64,000 bases of DNA, taken from assembly GCA_963693365.1 (NCBI GenBank), contig CAVNZM010000002.1, forward strand, positions 9,610,001-9,674,000, given 5' to 3'. The position numbers were made by a program, and so were the translations under genes. The DNA comes from Amoebidium appalachense. Taxonomy: Eukaryota; Ichthyosporea. Below are positions 29,541 to 41,088 of the stretch, piece by piece (position 1 is the stretch's first letter; every line of letters starts with the position of its first letter). The notes beneath the pieces were generated by a model. It was not told the origin of the DNA and did not search any database. It saw only the letters and a list, made by a program, of their open reading frames with translations.

Positions 29541-29880
29541 CACACATGTCTATGTACACCACGGTTTCCCACATCTTGCATTTTTTATTTATTTATCCCG
29601 TTTTACTCCCGGAGGCACTGCCTAAGGGGAGCTAACGCCTTCCACAGTAGACACCGAACGTGCTCTCTACATAGTGCAACTATAAGTCAGGATACGTAAT
29701 CCCGACTGTCACTACATATTCTGGCAATTCTTAGCCCACGGGGTTGCCGCAGTCACGCTAGTGGATATTGAGCAAACTCACTTCAACCAATACCTAGCCA
29801 GGAGTGACCCGGGGTAAAATAAAAGGATATAAGCAAGAAAAAGTGTCTCAGCGAAAGTTAAAAACAATACAAGAAGGCAA

Positions 29881-30205
29881 AACAGTGTGTTCGTGCTGCT
29901 CTGCATGGTGGGAAAGAAAGAAAGAAGAGCAGTGTGTTTGTGCTGTTCGGCATGGTAGAGGACACTAGAGCAGGGTGTTGGTGCTGCTCGGCATGGTGGA
30001 AAACTAGAGCAGGGTGTTGGTGCTGCTCGGCATGGTAGAAAACTAGAGCAGGGTGTTGGTGCTGCTCGGCATGGTAGAGGACACTAGAGCAGGGTGTTGG
30101 TGCTGCTCGGCATGGTAGAAAACTAGAGCAGGGTGTTGGTGCTGCTCGGCATGGTACAGGACACTAGAGCAGGGTGTTGGTGCTGCTCGTCATGGTGGAA
30201 GAAGG
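29881..30205. repeat. Minisatellite, 39/41-bp units, about 8 copies
   Basis: The core AGAGCAGGGTGTTGGTGCTG recurs at 29967, 30006, 30045, 30086, 30125 and 30166, with diverged units at 29881 and 29926. Units are 39 bp when they end GTAGAAAACT and 41 bp when they end GAGGACACT, and the two forms alternate. In one frame each 39-bp unit ends in a stop, so it is not coding. Confidence 0.93.
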
Positions 30206-31002
30206 CAGCATGAAGTTCGTGCGGCCCATTATTGTTCTTTGTTTTTCTAGAGTTTTTGACGTTATAGTAAGTTTCGTTTTTCCTGGAAAAAGTGCCCGTG
30301 TTGCAAAACTAATAACTCGTGTTGTACTAGTCCTACGGCAACGGCTCAAAAACCGCCATGTTGCCAGCGTTTGACTCTATGCGGAGATGTGCATGCCGCC
30401 CCTTGTGCATAAATGTGGTGGAGTGTGGATGCAGCGGCGCACGGCCGTTTACGAAACACGTGTCGTGTTTTGTGCCTGGTCGTGATGGCTATGTGCGTTG
30501 TTGAAATTTAAGAGAATAGGAATGTGCAAAATGCGAATCTTGATTGGTTGCATTTTATCTGATGAGCCCGGAGTGGCGAAGGAATCATACTTATTCATCG
30601 ATCACATCTACCACCTACTGAGGCGGTGTCTCCTTTCTTTCTTTCTTTTTTTTTTCTAACTTAAAAGGGACCGCCTGAGTAGATGTATAACGTCGCACGT
30701 GCGGCAACACGTCAGTACGTGTTAGCGATCACATATGATTTTGGGGGTTTACGCTGTTTACTCGAGGCAAAGAGAGACCAGTCTCAGGTATGGGGGGTTT
30801 TTTGCTCGGAATATCCCCTCAGCGGTATATCATGATCACGTACATAGCTGTCGGGTGATGATTATATATCAGGGTTTACTTTCTCTACAAGACACCATAA
30901 AGACTAGGAAAAATCAATTAGTTGGGGTTCCCCGTTTTTTTTTTTTGTTTTTTTTTTTGTTTTTTTTTTTCGGGCTCCCCTGGGACACTCGGTATCAGCT
31001 GG

Positions 31003-31079
<77 letters not shown>

Positions 31080-31150
31080 CTAGAATTTTGTAATGATGTG
31101 TTTCTCAAGCCAATCAATACATCTAATAAACAAGTCGTAGTTTCGTGTGT
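30206..31150. other. Intergenic unique DNA with (TG)n at 31003-31072
   Basis: Short ORFs only. T-rich runs lie at 30650 and 30937-30970. A CTGATGA...GGCGAAG motif at 30559-30581 resembles part of a hammerhead core but lacks the required features. Confidence 0.5.
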
Positions 31151-31643
31151 TTAGTATAAAATCAAGAATGTTGTAATTTCAGGTAGGCTATCTTTCTGGG
31201 TGTTTGTGAATGTGACGTGTGTGTTTTGCGGTATTATGTGGTCTATCAAACTACATTTGGCGATACATGACCGTATAAACTGGTGTGTGTGTGTGTTGTT
31301 TGGGCATGCAAACGATGCCAGGGCCTTATACTTATTAGATCTCCACTGTATAGCACGTGTACAGTAAAAGCGTGGTATGTGATCAATAATACCATCAGCT
31401 AGAGAAAGACCAATTATACAGGAAGGTAATATGTATTTAGGTGTTACACATTTGCGAGTGCCATATTTGGCAATATGGTTAAGGCGGTCATTATATATAA
31501 AACGAGACATAAGGCTTAGTTTTTCAAGGTGTATGCTTTCATCGGGCCTGGTGTCGTGTGGTAATACCTCTTTTTGTGGTTTTGATGTAATCGGGAGCCC
31601 GACATGGCGCGACTGATCCCACATCTTGCACCTGGGGCCCTCT

Positions 31644-31681
<38 letters not shown>

Positions 31682-31720
31682 TTTTGCCCCCTTCCCCTTC
31701 ACCCTCAGGCACCCTGGCAC
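31151..31720 (-). CDS. Unidentified ORF, 189 codons
   Basis: The frame is open for 189 codons. The first ~30 are a Gly run encoded by a homopolymer, but about 155 codons of normal composition follow, which is unlikely by chance. Segments include CKMWDQSRHVGLPITSKPQK, PHDTRPDESIHLEKLSLMS and CVTPKYILPSCIIGLSLADG. There is no recognised domain, signal peptide or splice evidence, and no promoter was seen. It may be an exon or a remnant of a mobile element. The true N-terminus is probably after the Gly run. Confidence 0.25.
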
Positions 31721-32437
31721 CGGGAACTGAACGTCATGATGATAAACTACAGTTAGAAGTCCGCGAGGCGTACAAACATGACGTTTTTTCAGATAAGGGG
31801 CTTCAACTTATGCGACGTCCTCATTTATACCTACAAATCGCACCTGATCCGACAAAATCGCGACCATAAATGGTAGTCACACTCTTATTGAAATGATTTG
31901 GGCCTTAAATGCTCTGATTTTGCTGTTGAATCCTGCATTCATTGCACAAAAGTTCTTCCACAAAGTAACTTGTTGAAGCAGAAGGAGTCCGGCATTTCGG
32001 CGTAAAAGTTTTTAAACAGAAGCGCGCAGCAAGGTTATTCTGTTGGCATGATTGGGCTGGTAACCACGAGTCACCGTGTTCCTTCACATAGTATGCATTA
32101 AACCATCCCTCAACCCTCCCCCCCCCCTCTTCCTCCTCCTACTCCCCGGCCCCCCTCCCCCGTCTCAGAGTCCCCCCGGGCCCCTCTCCTACGGTCCTGG
32201 CTGTTTTCTCGTGTCCACACCACCACCACCCGTTACTCAGGCTATCACCACGACCACACAAGCCACGGGATACTTGCATTGCCCCCTCCCTCACCGACCA
32301 CAACTAAAAGCACCTGGTTCACCTTGGAAACATGTAGTTCCCCCATTTGACGAAGTTTATAAACAACCGACTCATTCATCTTGAAGCAAGCCTTGAAACC
32401 CCCCCCCCCCCCCCCCCCTCCCTCCCCCCCCCCCCCC

Positions 32438-32573
<136 letters not shown>

Positions 32574-32747
32574 CCCCCACCCCCCTCCTCCCAAGACGGT
32601 AGGCCTACCTTTACGACGTTCACCGAGCTCCCAGCTACATGGTGTTACCAAAATTCAAAATACGGTGGTTGTTCTAGGTCTACTTCCTATCGTAAAACGA
32701 AGTTACAATCAAAAACCCCAAGTTGTACACGCAGTAAGGTATCATGT

Positions 32748-32822
<75 letters not shown>

Positions 32823-32879
32823 GCGTGTGTGTGTGTGTGTGTATGTGTGTGTATGTATGTGTGTGTTGGTGTGTGTGTC

Positions 32880-32940
<61 letters not shown>
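32748..32940. repeat. (TG)n arrays
   Basis: Two long (TG)n blocks (32748-32817, 32886-32940) separated by TGTA/TGTC variants. Confidence 0.93.
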
Positions 32941-32941
<1 letters not shown>

Positions 32942-33099
32942 TGTGCGTGGGTGCGTACGTGCGTGCGCTCGCGTGTGCGCGCACGGGGAGACTCCGAGTG
33001 GTTCGGTTCTGTGACATATGTGGACATGTATAACAAGTCAGTGCCAGTGTCGTTGTGATGCATACATTAGTTCGCATGTGTGGGCCAAAGAGAGAGTGA

Positions 33100-33103
33100 G
33101 AGT

Positions 33104-33142
<39 letters not shown>

Positions 33143-33160
33143 AAGAGAGAGAGAGAGAGG

Positions 33161-33191
<31 letters not shown>

Positions 33192-33247
33192 TGACAGAGA
33201 GCTAGAGAGCGAGAGACAGGGAGAGAGAGAGAGAAAGAGAGAGAGAG

Positions 33248-33283
<36 letters not shown>

Positions 33284-33286
33284 TGT

Positions 33287-33317
<31 letters not shown>

Positions 33318-33345
33318 GAGAGAGAGAGAGAGAGAGAGAGATGGA
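33100..33345. repeat. (GA)n-rich purine block with (GT)n
   Basis: Interrupted (GA)n, then (GT)n, a G run, and (GA)n again. Confidence 0.9.
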
Positions 33346-35447
33346 CAAAGTGCATTACATGCGCGCTTGTGCAGGTGTTTAATACAAGAGGTGCCCGTCG
33401 ACTTGTGTGTAGTACACGTACATGAGTACTGGTGGTGTGTAGGTACATGCGAAAATGGGTGGGTGTGCTTGTGCTTGTTCATGTGCACGTGTGTGTGTGC
33501 GTGTGTACGTGCGTGCGTGTAAGTGTGTGTGTGCGTGTGCATGTCTGTCTGTGTTTCTGTGCACAGATTACGTGTGAATGTGTGTGTGCCCGTGTGTGCG
33601 CGTGTGTGCGTGTGTGCGCATGTGTGTGTGTGTGTGTGTGTGTGCATGTGTGTATGCGTGCGTGCGTGCGTGTGTCCGCGTGTGTGCATGTGAGGGCGCG
33701 TACATGTGTACGTGCACGTGCGTGTGTGTGCGTGTGCGACCCGGGTGTGAGTTTGTGTGTGCGTGTGTCAACTTCAACCTCAAGGGCTGATGCCAAAGTG
33801 GTGTGTTGGTTAGGTAATTACGCGCGTCACTTTTTCAGTTTAGTGGTCGACATAAAAGAAGTATGCTCACGTGTACACTTGCATGCGCATGCGGTGGGGA
33901 AGGGGTTGCGTGAGGGAGGTTGTCACGGCGGACGTTACGACAACGCCATCAACATTGTCGTCAGCCAGCGCAACAGTGTGTACGTGCGCACGTGACTGAC
34001 ATTAGTGCACGCCTGCTACATACATGTGCACGTGTTTGTTGTATGACATGTCGTGCGTGGGTCCCGAGCGAGAGATGTGGCGTGGGGGTTTGCTCACGAC
34101 AAATGAGTTCGTGTTGAGCTCGCATGCGCGCATGATGGCGATTCAAGGAGAGATTCAAGGAGTTTATAATGATCAGTAAACGTTAACCCCGCATGACGGC
34201 TACGACGTCTCGGTACTTCTGGCTCACATCATGTATGATAGTCAAACTCAACAACCGTGGCACGCATAGGTACTGATGACATACGTGCTTGTAGGGGAAG
34301 GTGTATCGAATGCAAAGAACTAAAGGTGAATTACATGAGGTTAGCGTGTGCCTAAAGCTTGCAACATGCGCACATGTTTCCAAACTGGCATGGCACGAGA
34401 ACACGGCACGGCAGGATGGCACGGCAGCAGGGCCGGATTACGTAATCCCAGATCCCAACTAATTGAATTCCCATGATTCCTCGATTTGGATTGGCTAATA
34501 GAAATTCTGGGGTGCTTATTCAACCAATCAAAACTGACCCGAATTCCTCATCTCATTAGCCGATAGGCCGAAACTCTCGGTAATGCATATGGCAAGGATA
34601 CTTGAGAGGAAATGACTACTCATTCTTACGGCGTAAAAGAGCTAATTAATTGATCACAACTGAGTAAAAATCTAATGTTATACTAAAATATATCTAATAT
34701 TATGAATTTGGTGCTCTAGAACATTCACATTTCAATAACTGTTCAAACCATCTGCAACTGGTCTGATAATGCTTTCCTCGAAGATATACAATATCAATCC
34801 CAATCATGCCGAAAGTGTTGTTTTCGAGGATATCAACGGTGTTCCTTTTCCCGTCCGCTTCTTAGCTACCCTTCCTAAATGTTACACTTCATTTTTCGTT
34901 GTAGAAACCTTTCTAACGTGTGTATGTGTGTATCTGTGCACATATTCTGCGTTCTGTATATACTTGTCGGTGTAAGCCTAGCAGGTTGTGGCATCGTCTA
35001 GGCACGGGACACAATACCAACCAATGGCACATCCGACCATCATTATGATAGAGAAAGTTCACATCACGAGCCTTGGAGAGATTATCGTTCTGTCCTGACC
35101 ACCTGCCATTATCAGCTGCGTTTTGTTCTCAAATATTCTTCTATCCTCCGCAAAGTAAATAGAAAAGGTTTGAGCTCTCAGCTATTTTTCACCACAATTA
35201 CTAGAGCAATTATTAGAACAATTACTAGAGAGGCTTCCTTGAAGGTGCCAGTGCATGGCAAGCTGGTACTGTCATTTCTACGAAGTGAACAAGCCTGAAC
35301 GTGAAACACGACGTGCAGCAAACCATTCCCTTTTTGTGTGTGCATCTTGTGGAGACAAACACCACAATTCAATAAGAGGCTAAGCGTGTGGCATTGCAGG
35401 CATCTAGATCTGTAGCTTTCTCCTCGGACAAGGATCTTTCATAAACC

Positions 35448-35632
35448 ATGGCGTCCAAGCTTGCCACGTTGTTTTCTTCTGCGAAGAAGAAGGAAAAGAA
35501 AACGGAGCCTCAGGACCCGACAGCCCAACTGGAGCTGGAGTTTGCTAAGGTAATTTGCCCTGTGAAGAAAAGCTGTCACAGTGTGTATAAGATGCACGGC
35601 TGCATCGGGGAAGATCTCCCAAGTTGTTATCC

Positions 35633-35676
<44 letters not shown>

Positions 35677-36052
35677 GACGACCGTGGCCCCACCCGCGGA
35701 TAGGCCCTGCTGATGATGCATAATCTTCATGTGCGCTTTCATTGTTCAGTCTATTGTTTGTCTTAAACTTGCACTTGCACACAGTAATATTATTAATACA
35801 CTGGCTTACGGGGCTTACGAGTCCTTCTCCCCCCCCCCCCCCCCCCCCCCCCCGCCCCCGCCCCCCTACCCCCCCCACCCCGACCTCCCCTTCCCTTCCC
35901 CCACCCCACACACCCACACACAAACACCATTCCTTTTCTCTCAAGACACTCTCTGTGTCTTGATGCCTCGTGGTGGTCCAGAGGTCGCTGTGAACCAAAC
36001 GGGGGATTGAATTCAGGTGGCGGGGGCAGAGGGGGAGGGGAACGGGGGTGGG

Positions 36053-36089
<37 letters not shown>

Positions 36090-36288
36090 AGGGTGGTTTC
36101 GGCTGTACATGCATGCTACGGGTTAACAGCTGCAACAGCCACTATCTATAGAATGTGAACCGGTAGGAAGATGAAGTGCAACTATGGGAGCCTCGGTACA
36201 TGACTTGCCAATGGTGCATCACCTGCCGTGCTTACTAGTCCTCAGTTTTATACAGATATCGGCCTACGTATACCCTGTTCTCCTGTCC

Positions 36289-36319
<31 letters not shown>

Positions 36320-36432
36320 AAAAAAAAAAGAAAAGAAAAAAGAAAGAAAAGAAAAAAAAACACCAATACCTGCACACCCCACGCAATTGCACTCAGTAAA
36401 ACACTACAATGCTTGTGCATTAACCAACCCCC

Positions 36433-36463
<31 letters not shown>

Positions 36464-37975
36464 AAAAAAAAAAAAAACACACACACACAACCCACACCCT
36501 CTTCATATGCCCAAGCCTCTGACATCCCCCCCCCCCCCCCCCCCCCTTCCCCCCTCCCCCCCCCCCCCCCTTCCCCTCTGAGCCTCACACGCACGCACAC
36601 ACATATACTTCCGGAAACAATGGCTGCTGATCTCTGCTATTTCTTATCACCACATCTTGCCGTATCTTTTTGTGTGTAACGTGTCACACTGTCAATTTTT
36701 GCATGCCTTTCAAGGTTATGCACTGCTTTCCAAGTCATGTAGCCCCTTTCCACCTACTCCCTTCTTCCATTCCTGCAGATCCGATCCACTCACCGGCCCT
36801 CCGTCCCCCCTCCCCCCTCCCCCTCCTCCCTGCCTCTCCCTGTACCCCCCCCCCCCCTCCCCCTCCCCTCCCCCCCCCCAAAAAAAAAAGCCCCTCACTG
36901 TATTACATGATATCGTCAATCCACTTTTATTCTCACACAGCAACCGACCATTTGTGTCTTGTTGACTTGCAGCCACCATATATAGCCACTGGCCACACTA
37001 CTGGGGACCAAACTAACCACCCTTTTTCTCCTCATCCCCCCCCCCCCCCCCCCCTTCTCCCCCCCAAAACCCAAAAAAATAATAAAAAAATAAAAATAAA
37101 TAAATAAATAAATAAAAGTAATAATAATAAGAAATCATCCCCCGGCCCGATCATCTCTCGTCATTCCCTGCATCTCACCTCCTTCTCCCTCCCTCCACCC
37201 TTCCCCATGAATCATTGACACACCCACGCACGTACACATACGTAAACAGCTGCAACTAAAGCTCGAGAAGAGCGCCAAGCCGTGCAAGCACTGTAAGGTA
37301 CTTCACCCACCTGGTACGGCCTGCCGCAGGAGCGCAGTGCTTGCAGCCAGGGACCAGGAGAGAGATTCAAAGCTCGACGCCACACGCATGCGTTCCATCT
37401 CTTCCATCCGAAGCACAGACTCGGAAACCATGTATTCGCCTGCATCAACCCCTATCGGATCACTGCGGTCCCTCCGGTTATCACCGCGCACCCCGACCTC
37501 ACCTGGTGGTTTCAGAAATTTTTCACCCACCTCCGGGCCGCTCGAGACTATTTTCAGTACTGAGCAGAATTCGTCGGGAGAGAGCACAACTGGTTCGTAT
37601 GGATCCGGTGGGAGCGAGTTTGGGAGGGGGTTGGCGATGTCGCCGCAAGCCGGGCGGAGGAGGGGAAGGGAGGCGAGGCAGAAAAATCGGTTTGGCAACA
37701 GCAGCAGCCGATTTGCAAGCCAATCGGTGGATGAGCTTACTTCATTGGGTGTGGACAGGAACCAGAAATTCGCTGAGTCTGATATGACGCGTGCGAATAC
37801 GGAGCCGGAATCGACCAGAGATCAAAAGTTGGATTGGGCGAGAATGGGCTCTTCCTCTTCTTCTTCTTCGAGTTCTGGGTCGGTGGGGTCTCCTGCCACC
37901 GTTTCAGCCAAAAACATGAAGAAAACGGTGAAGGGGGTGTCACTGAGAAATTCGCCGGTCGCCTACAAACGTTGA
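35448..37975 (+). CDS. Unrecognised basic Ser-rich protein with C-x2-C...C motif
   Basis: Exon 1 is 35448-35549 and exon 2 is 37250-37975, phase 0 (GCTAAG|GTAATT ... AAACAG|CTG), giving 275 aa if no small exon is missed in the 1.7-kb intron. Exon 1 encodes a lysine-rich start (SSAKKKEKKTEPQD) and LELEFAK. Exon 2 opens LQLKLEKSAKPCKHCK followed by PPGTAC, a CxxC-x8-C cluster that could bind zinc but lacks an obvious fourth ligand. The rest is Ser/Arg/Thr-rich with possible phosphorylation stretches (SPRTPTSPGG), a poly-Ser run near residue 230 and a basic C-terminus. No known domain was recognised. A cytosolic or nuclear regulatory protein is plausible, but that is only inference from composition. 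Confidence 0.6.
35550..37249 (+). other. Intron of the Ser-rich protein gene, C tracts
   Basis: C runs at 35633-35672, 35830-35853, 36287-36309, 36427-36453, 36528-36570 and 36847-36880; three of these abut A runs (C then A). One G run (36055-36088) is opposite. An (AAAT)n stretch lies at 37078-37125. The acceptor ACGTAAACAG follows a TTGAC branch candidate. Confidence 0.6.
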
Positions 37976-38446
37976 GAGTGGTCAGCGTGAGTGCTGCGGT
38001 GACCCTTTGTCAGCTAATCATGATGATAATTGTTTAAGAGGGAGTGGCTATTTTTAATTTTTATTTGATAGTTTTAGTACTCAATTGAATTTTATTTTCT
38101 CTTATCACAGTTACAGTGAGGTGCCCGAGGCTCTGTTAGGTAACGGATACCCATATATGGTGAATGGCCTTATGATATCATTCTATTTTCACGGTGTATA
38201 TACATCATGCGGGGGGGCTGGGCCTGAATGTCGACACATATGTAACTGGGGCAATGCAAGTCTGACTTAGTGCTTTTTGAATTAATAACCGTGTCGGGCC
38301 TGAACTTGTGTTTTGTGATTGAATTTTTTCATTTTTTGTGTTGGATGTGCCATTGACATGACAGATTCGTGACCTACCTCGGTTTTGTATTGAAATATAT
38401 AAGTGTGACATATGTACAACATGGTCCGGCCCATTTTTCAGTATTG

Positions 38447-38452
38447 AATAAA
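38447..38452 (+). terminator. Candidate AATAAA poly(A) signal
   Basis: It lies about 470 nt past the stop of the 35448 gene and about 55 bp before the retrotransposon fragment begins. Confidence 0.4.
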
Positions 38453-38504
38453 AACTCGGTACTTTGAATACCTGTTCTTGTGACCCAGGCAGGTGATAAC
38501 GTCT

Positions 38505-39595
38505 TGCTTATAACCAGAGAGATCGTGAATCGGAATATAAGTATCTAGGTATCCCCATTTCCTATGATGGTATTATGTTCCATGACATGGTTTCCTCCCG
38601 TGTTTCCAAAGCCAAAAAATGTCTAAATTGGTATAGAATTAACCACCTGTCTGTCATAGGAATCATCCACCCCTCTAATCGACTTAAGCTCTTCAAAGTT
38701 TTTGTTCGTCCTTTATGTGAATACGGTTTGCCCCTTTTAGCTTTAGCCCCTGCCGTCGTATATCAGGAAGCACTTAAACATTTAATTTCTTTTCAGTATG
38801 GAGAGGTTAATAAGTTTTTAGTTGGTAGTGGTACCCCCTTCCCCTATCGGTTATTTGATTGTATCTTTGCACTCACACAACCCACACATCGCATGCACAC
38901 ACTCGCACTTCGCTTTTACTTTCACATCGAACGCCTACAACGCAGTGCACCCAATCACCCACAGATTCCGTCACCACTTCTCACTCCCCCGCCCCCCTGA
39001 CCTCCACCTTTTCCCCAATCCCTCCAAAATCTCTGCTTCGTGCCTTTAAGACTTACTGCACTACACTCCCACCCCATCCCAACCTTCACGACACTCCCCT
39101 CCTACACACACGCATGGACCGCTTTTTACACGCACAACACAAAGCACGCATATCCACCACATTTAACGCAAGCACCCGCATACACAAACCGTTAGTGCAG
39201 TATGTTTGCTCCACATGCCGTGAAAAACGGTCTCTAGCCGATAGTATCGTGGGTTTCCCTAGTGGTTTATCAGCACAGTGGTCTCTTCAAAGGTGTGGTA
39301 ATCGGTTCCTGATGTTTCCTAGACGGTGGTGCCCTAGTGGGTCACACCCTTGGTGCCGTAGCTGTGTGGGCCGGTGTATTGTGTTCCCCTTTGTTCCGTT
39401 AGCCACCCTGGCTTCCTTTTCTCTCACACTCCTCACCCACCTATCCACTTCTCGTCACCCTGCACAACACTTTACCATCATTGAATTCTTTCTTGACACG
39501 GGTAAATTTCTCATTGCCCAACTTTGTTTCCAATACCAGCGCGCTCACGTCACACATCGTGACGTAATACAACCACCCTCCCAACCTGGTTAATT
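38505..39595 (+). mobile_element. 5'-truncated non-LTR retrotransposon (LINE) fragment
   Basis: The frame opens abruptly near 38505 (stops lie just upstream) and reads EYKYLGIPISYDG, the (Y)KYLG hallmark that follows the polymerase palm in LINE reverse transcriptases. SRVSKAKKCLNWYR and LKLFKVFVRPLCEYGLPLL follow, typical of the RT thumb and connection. A +1/-1 frame change near 38860 is needed to continue into a segment with VQYVCSTCREKRSLADS (39200-39250), a Cys-containing C-terminus, ending at a stop at 39591-39593. It lacks the endonuclease and catalytic RT core and is dead. The 3' side runs into a (CTTT)n/T-rich tract (39600-39709). Confidence 0.75.
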
Positions 39596-39656
39596 AGCTC
39601 CTTTTCTTTCTTCCTTTCTTAATTTCTCTCTTCCTTTTCTTTTCTTTTTTCTTTTT

Positions 39657-39692
<36 letters not shown>

Positions 39693-40393
39693 TTTTTTTT
39701 TTTTTTTTTGAGTTGTCTTAGATACTCTGTCTGTAAGGTGTGTGCCTTTAGCGGCCGTGGCCGTGTAGTAGGTACCATTAATAAGGGGTGGCTCTCGTCT
39801 GTATTATGATGTACATATATCATGCATATGGGACACATTTTGTGTTTCCGGATTGGCCGGAGGGAGCGGCCAATAAAGTGCAATGATCCCGTGAGAGGTC
39901 GGGGGGAGAGAAGGAGAAGGGGCCCGGGGGGGAAGGGGGCCCCCCGCCCGGGGGGGGGGGGGGGGGGGGGGGAGGGGGGGGGGGGGGGGGGGGCAAGAGA
40001 GATAAAGAACAAAAGAGAAGAAAGAGAGAGAGGGGAGGGGAGGGGGAGGAGAGAGAGAAAGAAAGAAAGAGGGAAAGAGAGAGAGGAGGGGGGGGAGGGC
40101 CTCCCCCCGGGAGAGGGAGAGGGAGAGGGAGAAGGAGAGGGAGATGGGGGGGGGGGGGGGAGGGGGAGATAGAGGAGGGAGAGAGAAAGGGTGGGTGGGG
40201 GGGGGGGGGGGGGGGGGAGGGGGGGGGCGGAGAGGGAGTCTCAGAGGGACTAGGAGGGAGAGGCAGAGGGAGAGGCAGAGGGGGAGAGACAGAGAGATAG
40301 AGAACGAGAGGGGGAGGGTCCGGGAGAGAGTGTGTTCGCATGCGCAGTGTGTGTGCAGTGCATGTGTGTGTGTGCGGTGTGTGTGTGTACACG

Positions 40394-40511
<118 letters not shown>

Positions 40512-40933
40512 GGGGGAGGGAGACTCGAGAGGCGTGCGTACTCCTGCCGCGGTGAAGTCATGCCCAATCGATGTCAAGCAGCGCGATGATTGGACAATCT
40601 TGTCAAATTTCCGATTGGCTGAGTTTGTTTAAAAGGTTATCCAAAAGCATTCTAATCGGTTTTCACAATTCACAGCCGTAGTGCATAATTGTATAACTGT
40701 ACAGCTGGAATCGATAAAAAAGAACAAATATATGCTCTACCTATAATTAATTTAATACAGTGTATATAAAGCCTAACTTAGGAAAAAACACTGGCCCGTG
40801 TTTCGTTTCTTGATGATTTACACGTACCAGAGAGGTCGCTCAGAGGTCGCTCGAGGCGGGTTTACGTGGTGCATACCTTCTCCAGATGACAGGAATTTGG
40901 TGATCCAACGGCAAACGATAAAATTCTCGTTAG

Positions 40934-40974
40934 CCAATCAAAATGATTCACAGGAAACGCAAAAGGTATATAAA
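40934..40974 (+). promoter_or_regulatory. CCAAT and TATA boxes of the amidase gene
   Basis: CCAAT (40934-40938) and TATATAAA (40967-40974) lie 115-155 bp upstream of the ATG at 41089. Confidence 0.65.
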
Positions 40975-41088
40975 CAAGTCGGTCACGCTCAGTCAGACAG
41001 AACACATCAGTCGCCACACCACATTAAACGCCACTATTGTAATCATTTTCGGAAGCACATCAAAAATCGTTGACAATCTTTTAATAAA

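Noticed and set aside
29881-30205. CRISPR-like array
   Set aside because: Units are contiguous near-identical tandem repeats without variable spacers, in a eukaryotic setting; it is a minisatellite.
30559-30581. CTGATGA...GGCGAAG, hammerhead-ribozyme-like
   Set aside because: The second core box is GAAG rather than GAAA, and no flanking stems I or III with a cleavage site could be found.
32076-32384. Pro-rich ORF that might be an exon
   Set aside because: Composition is driven by C-rich DNA; no convincing splice sites or homology.
39852-39874. Bidirectional promoter from inverted CCAAT motifs
   Set aside because: Neither side has a gene start nearby; the left side is the 3' end of a dead LINE.
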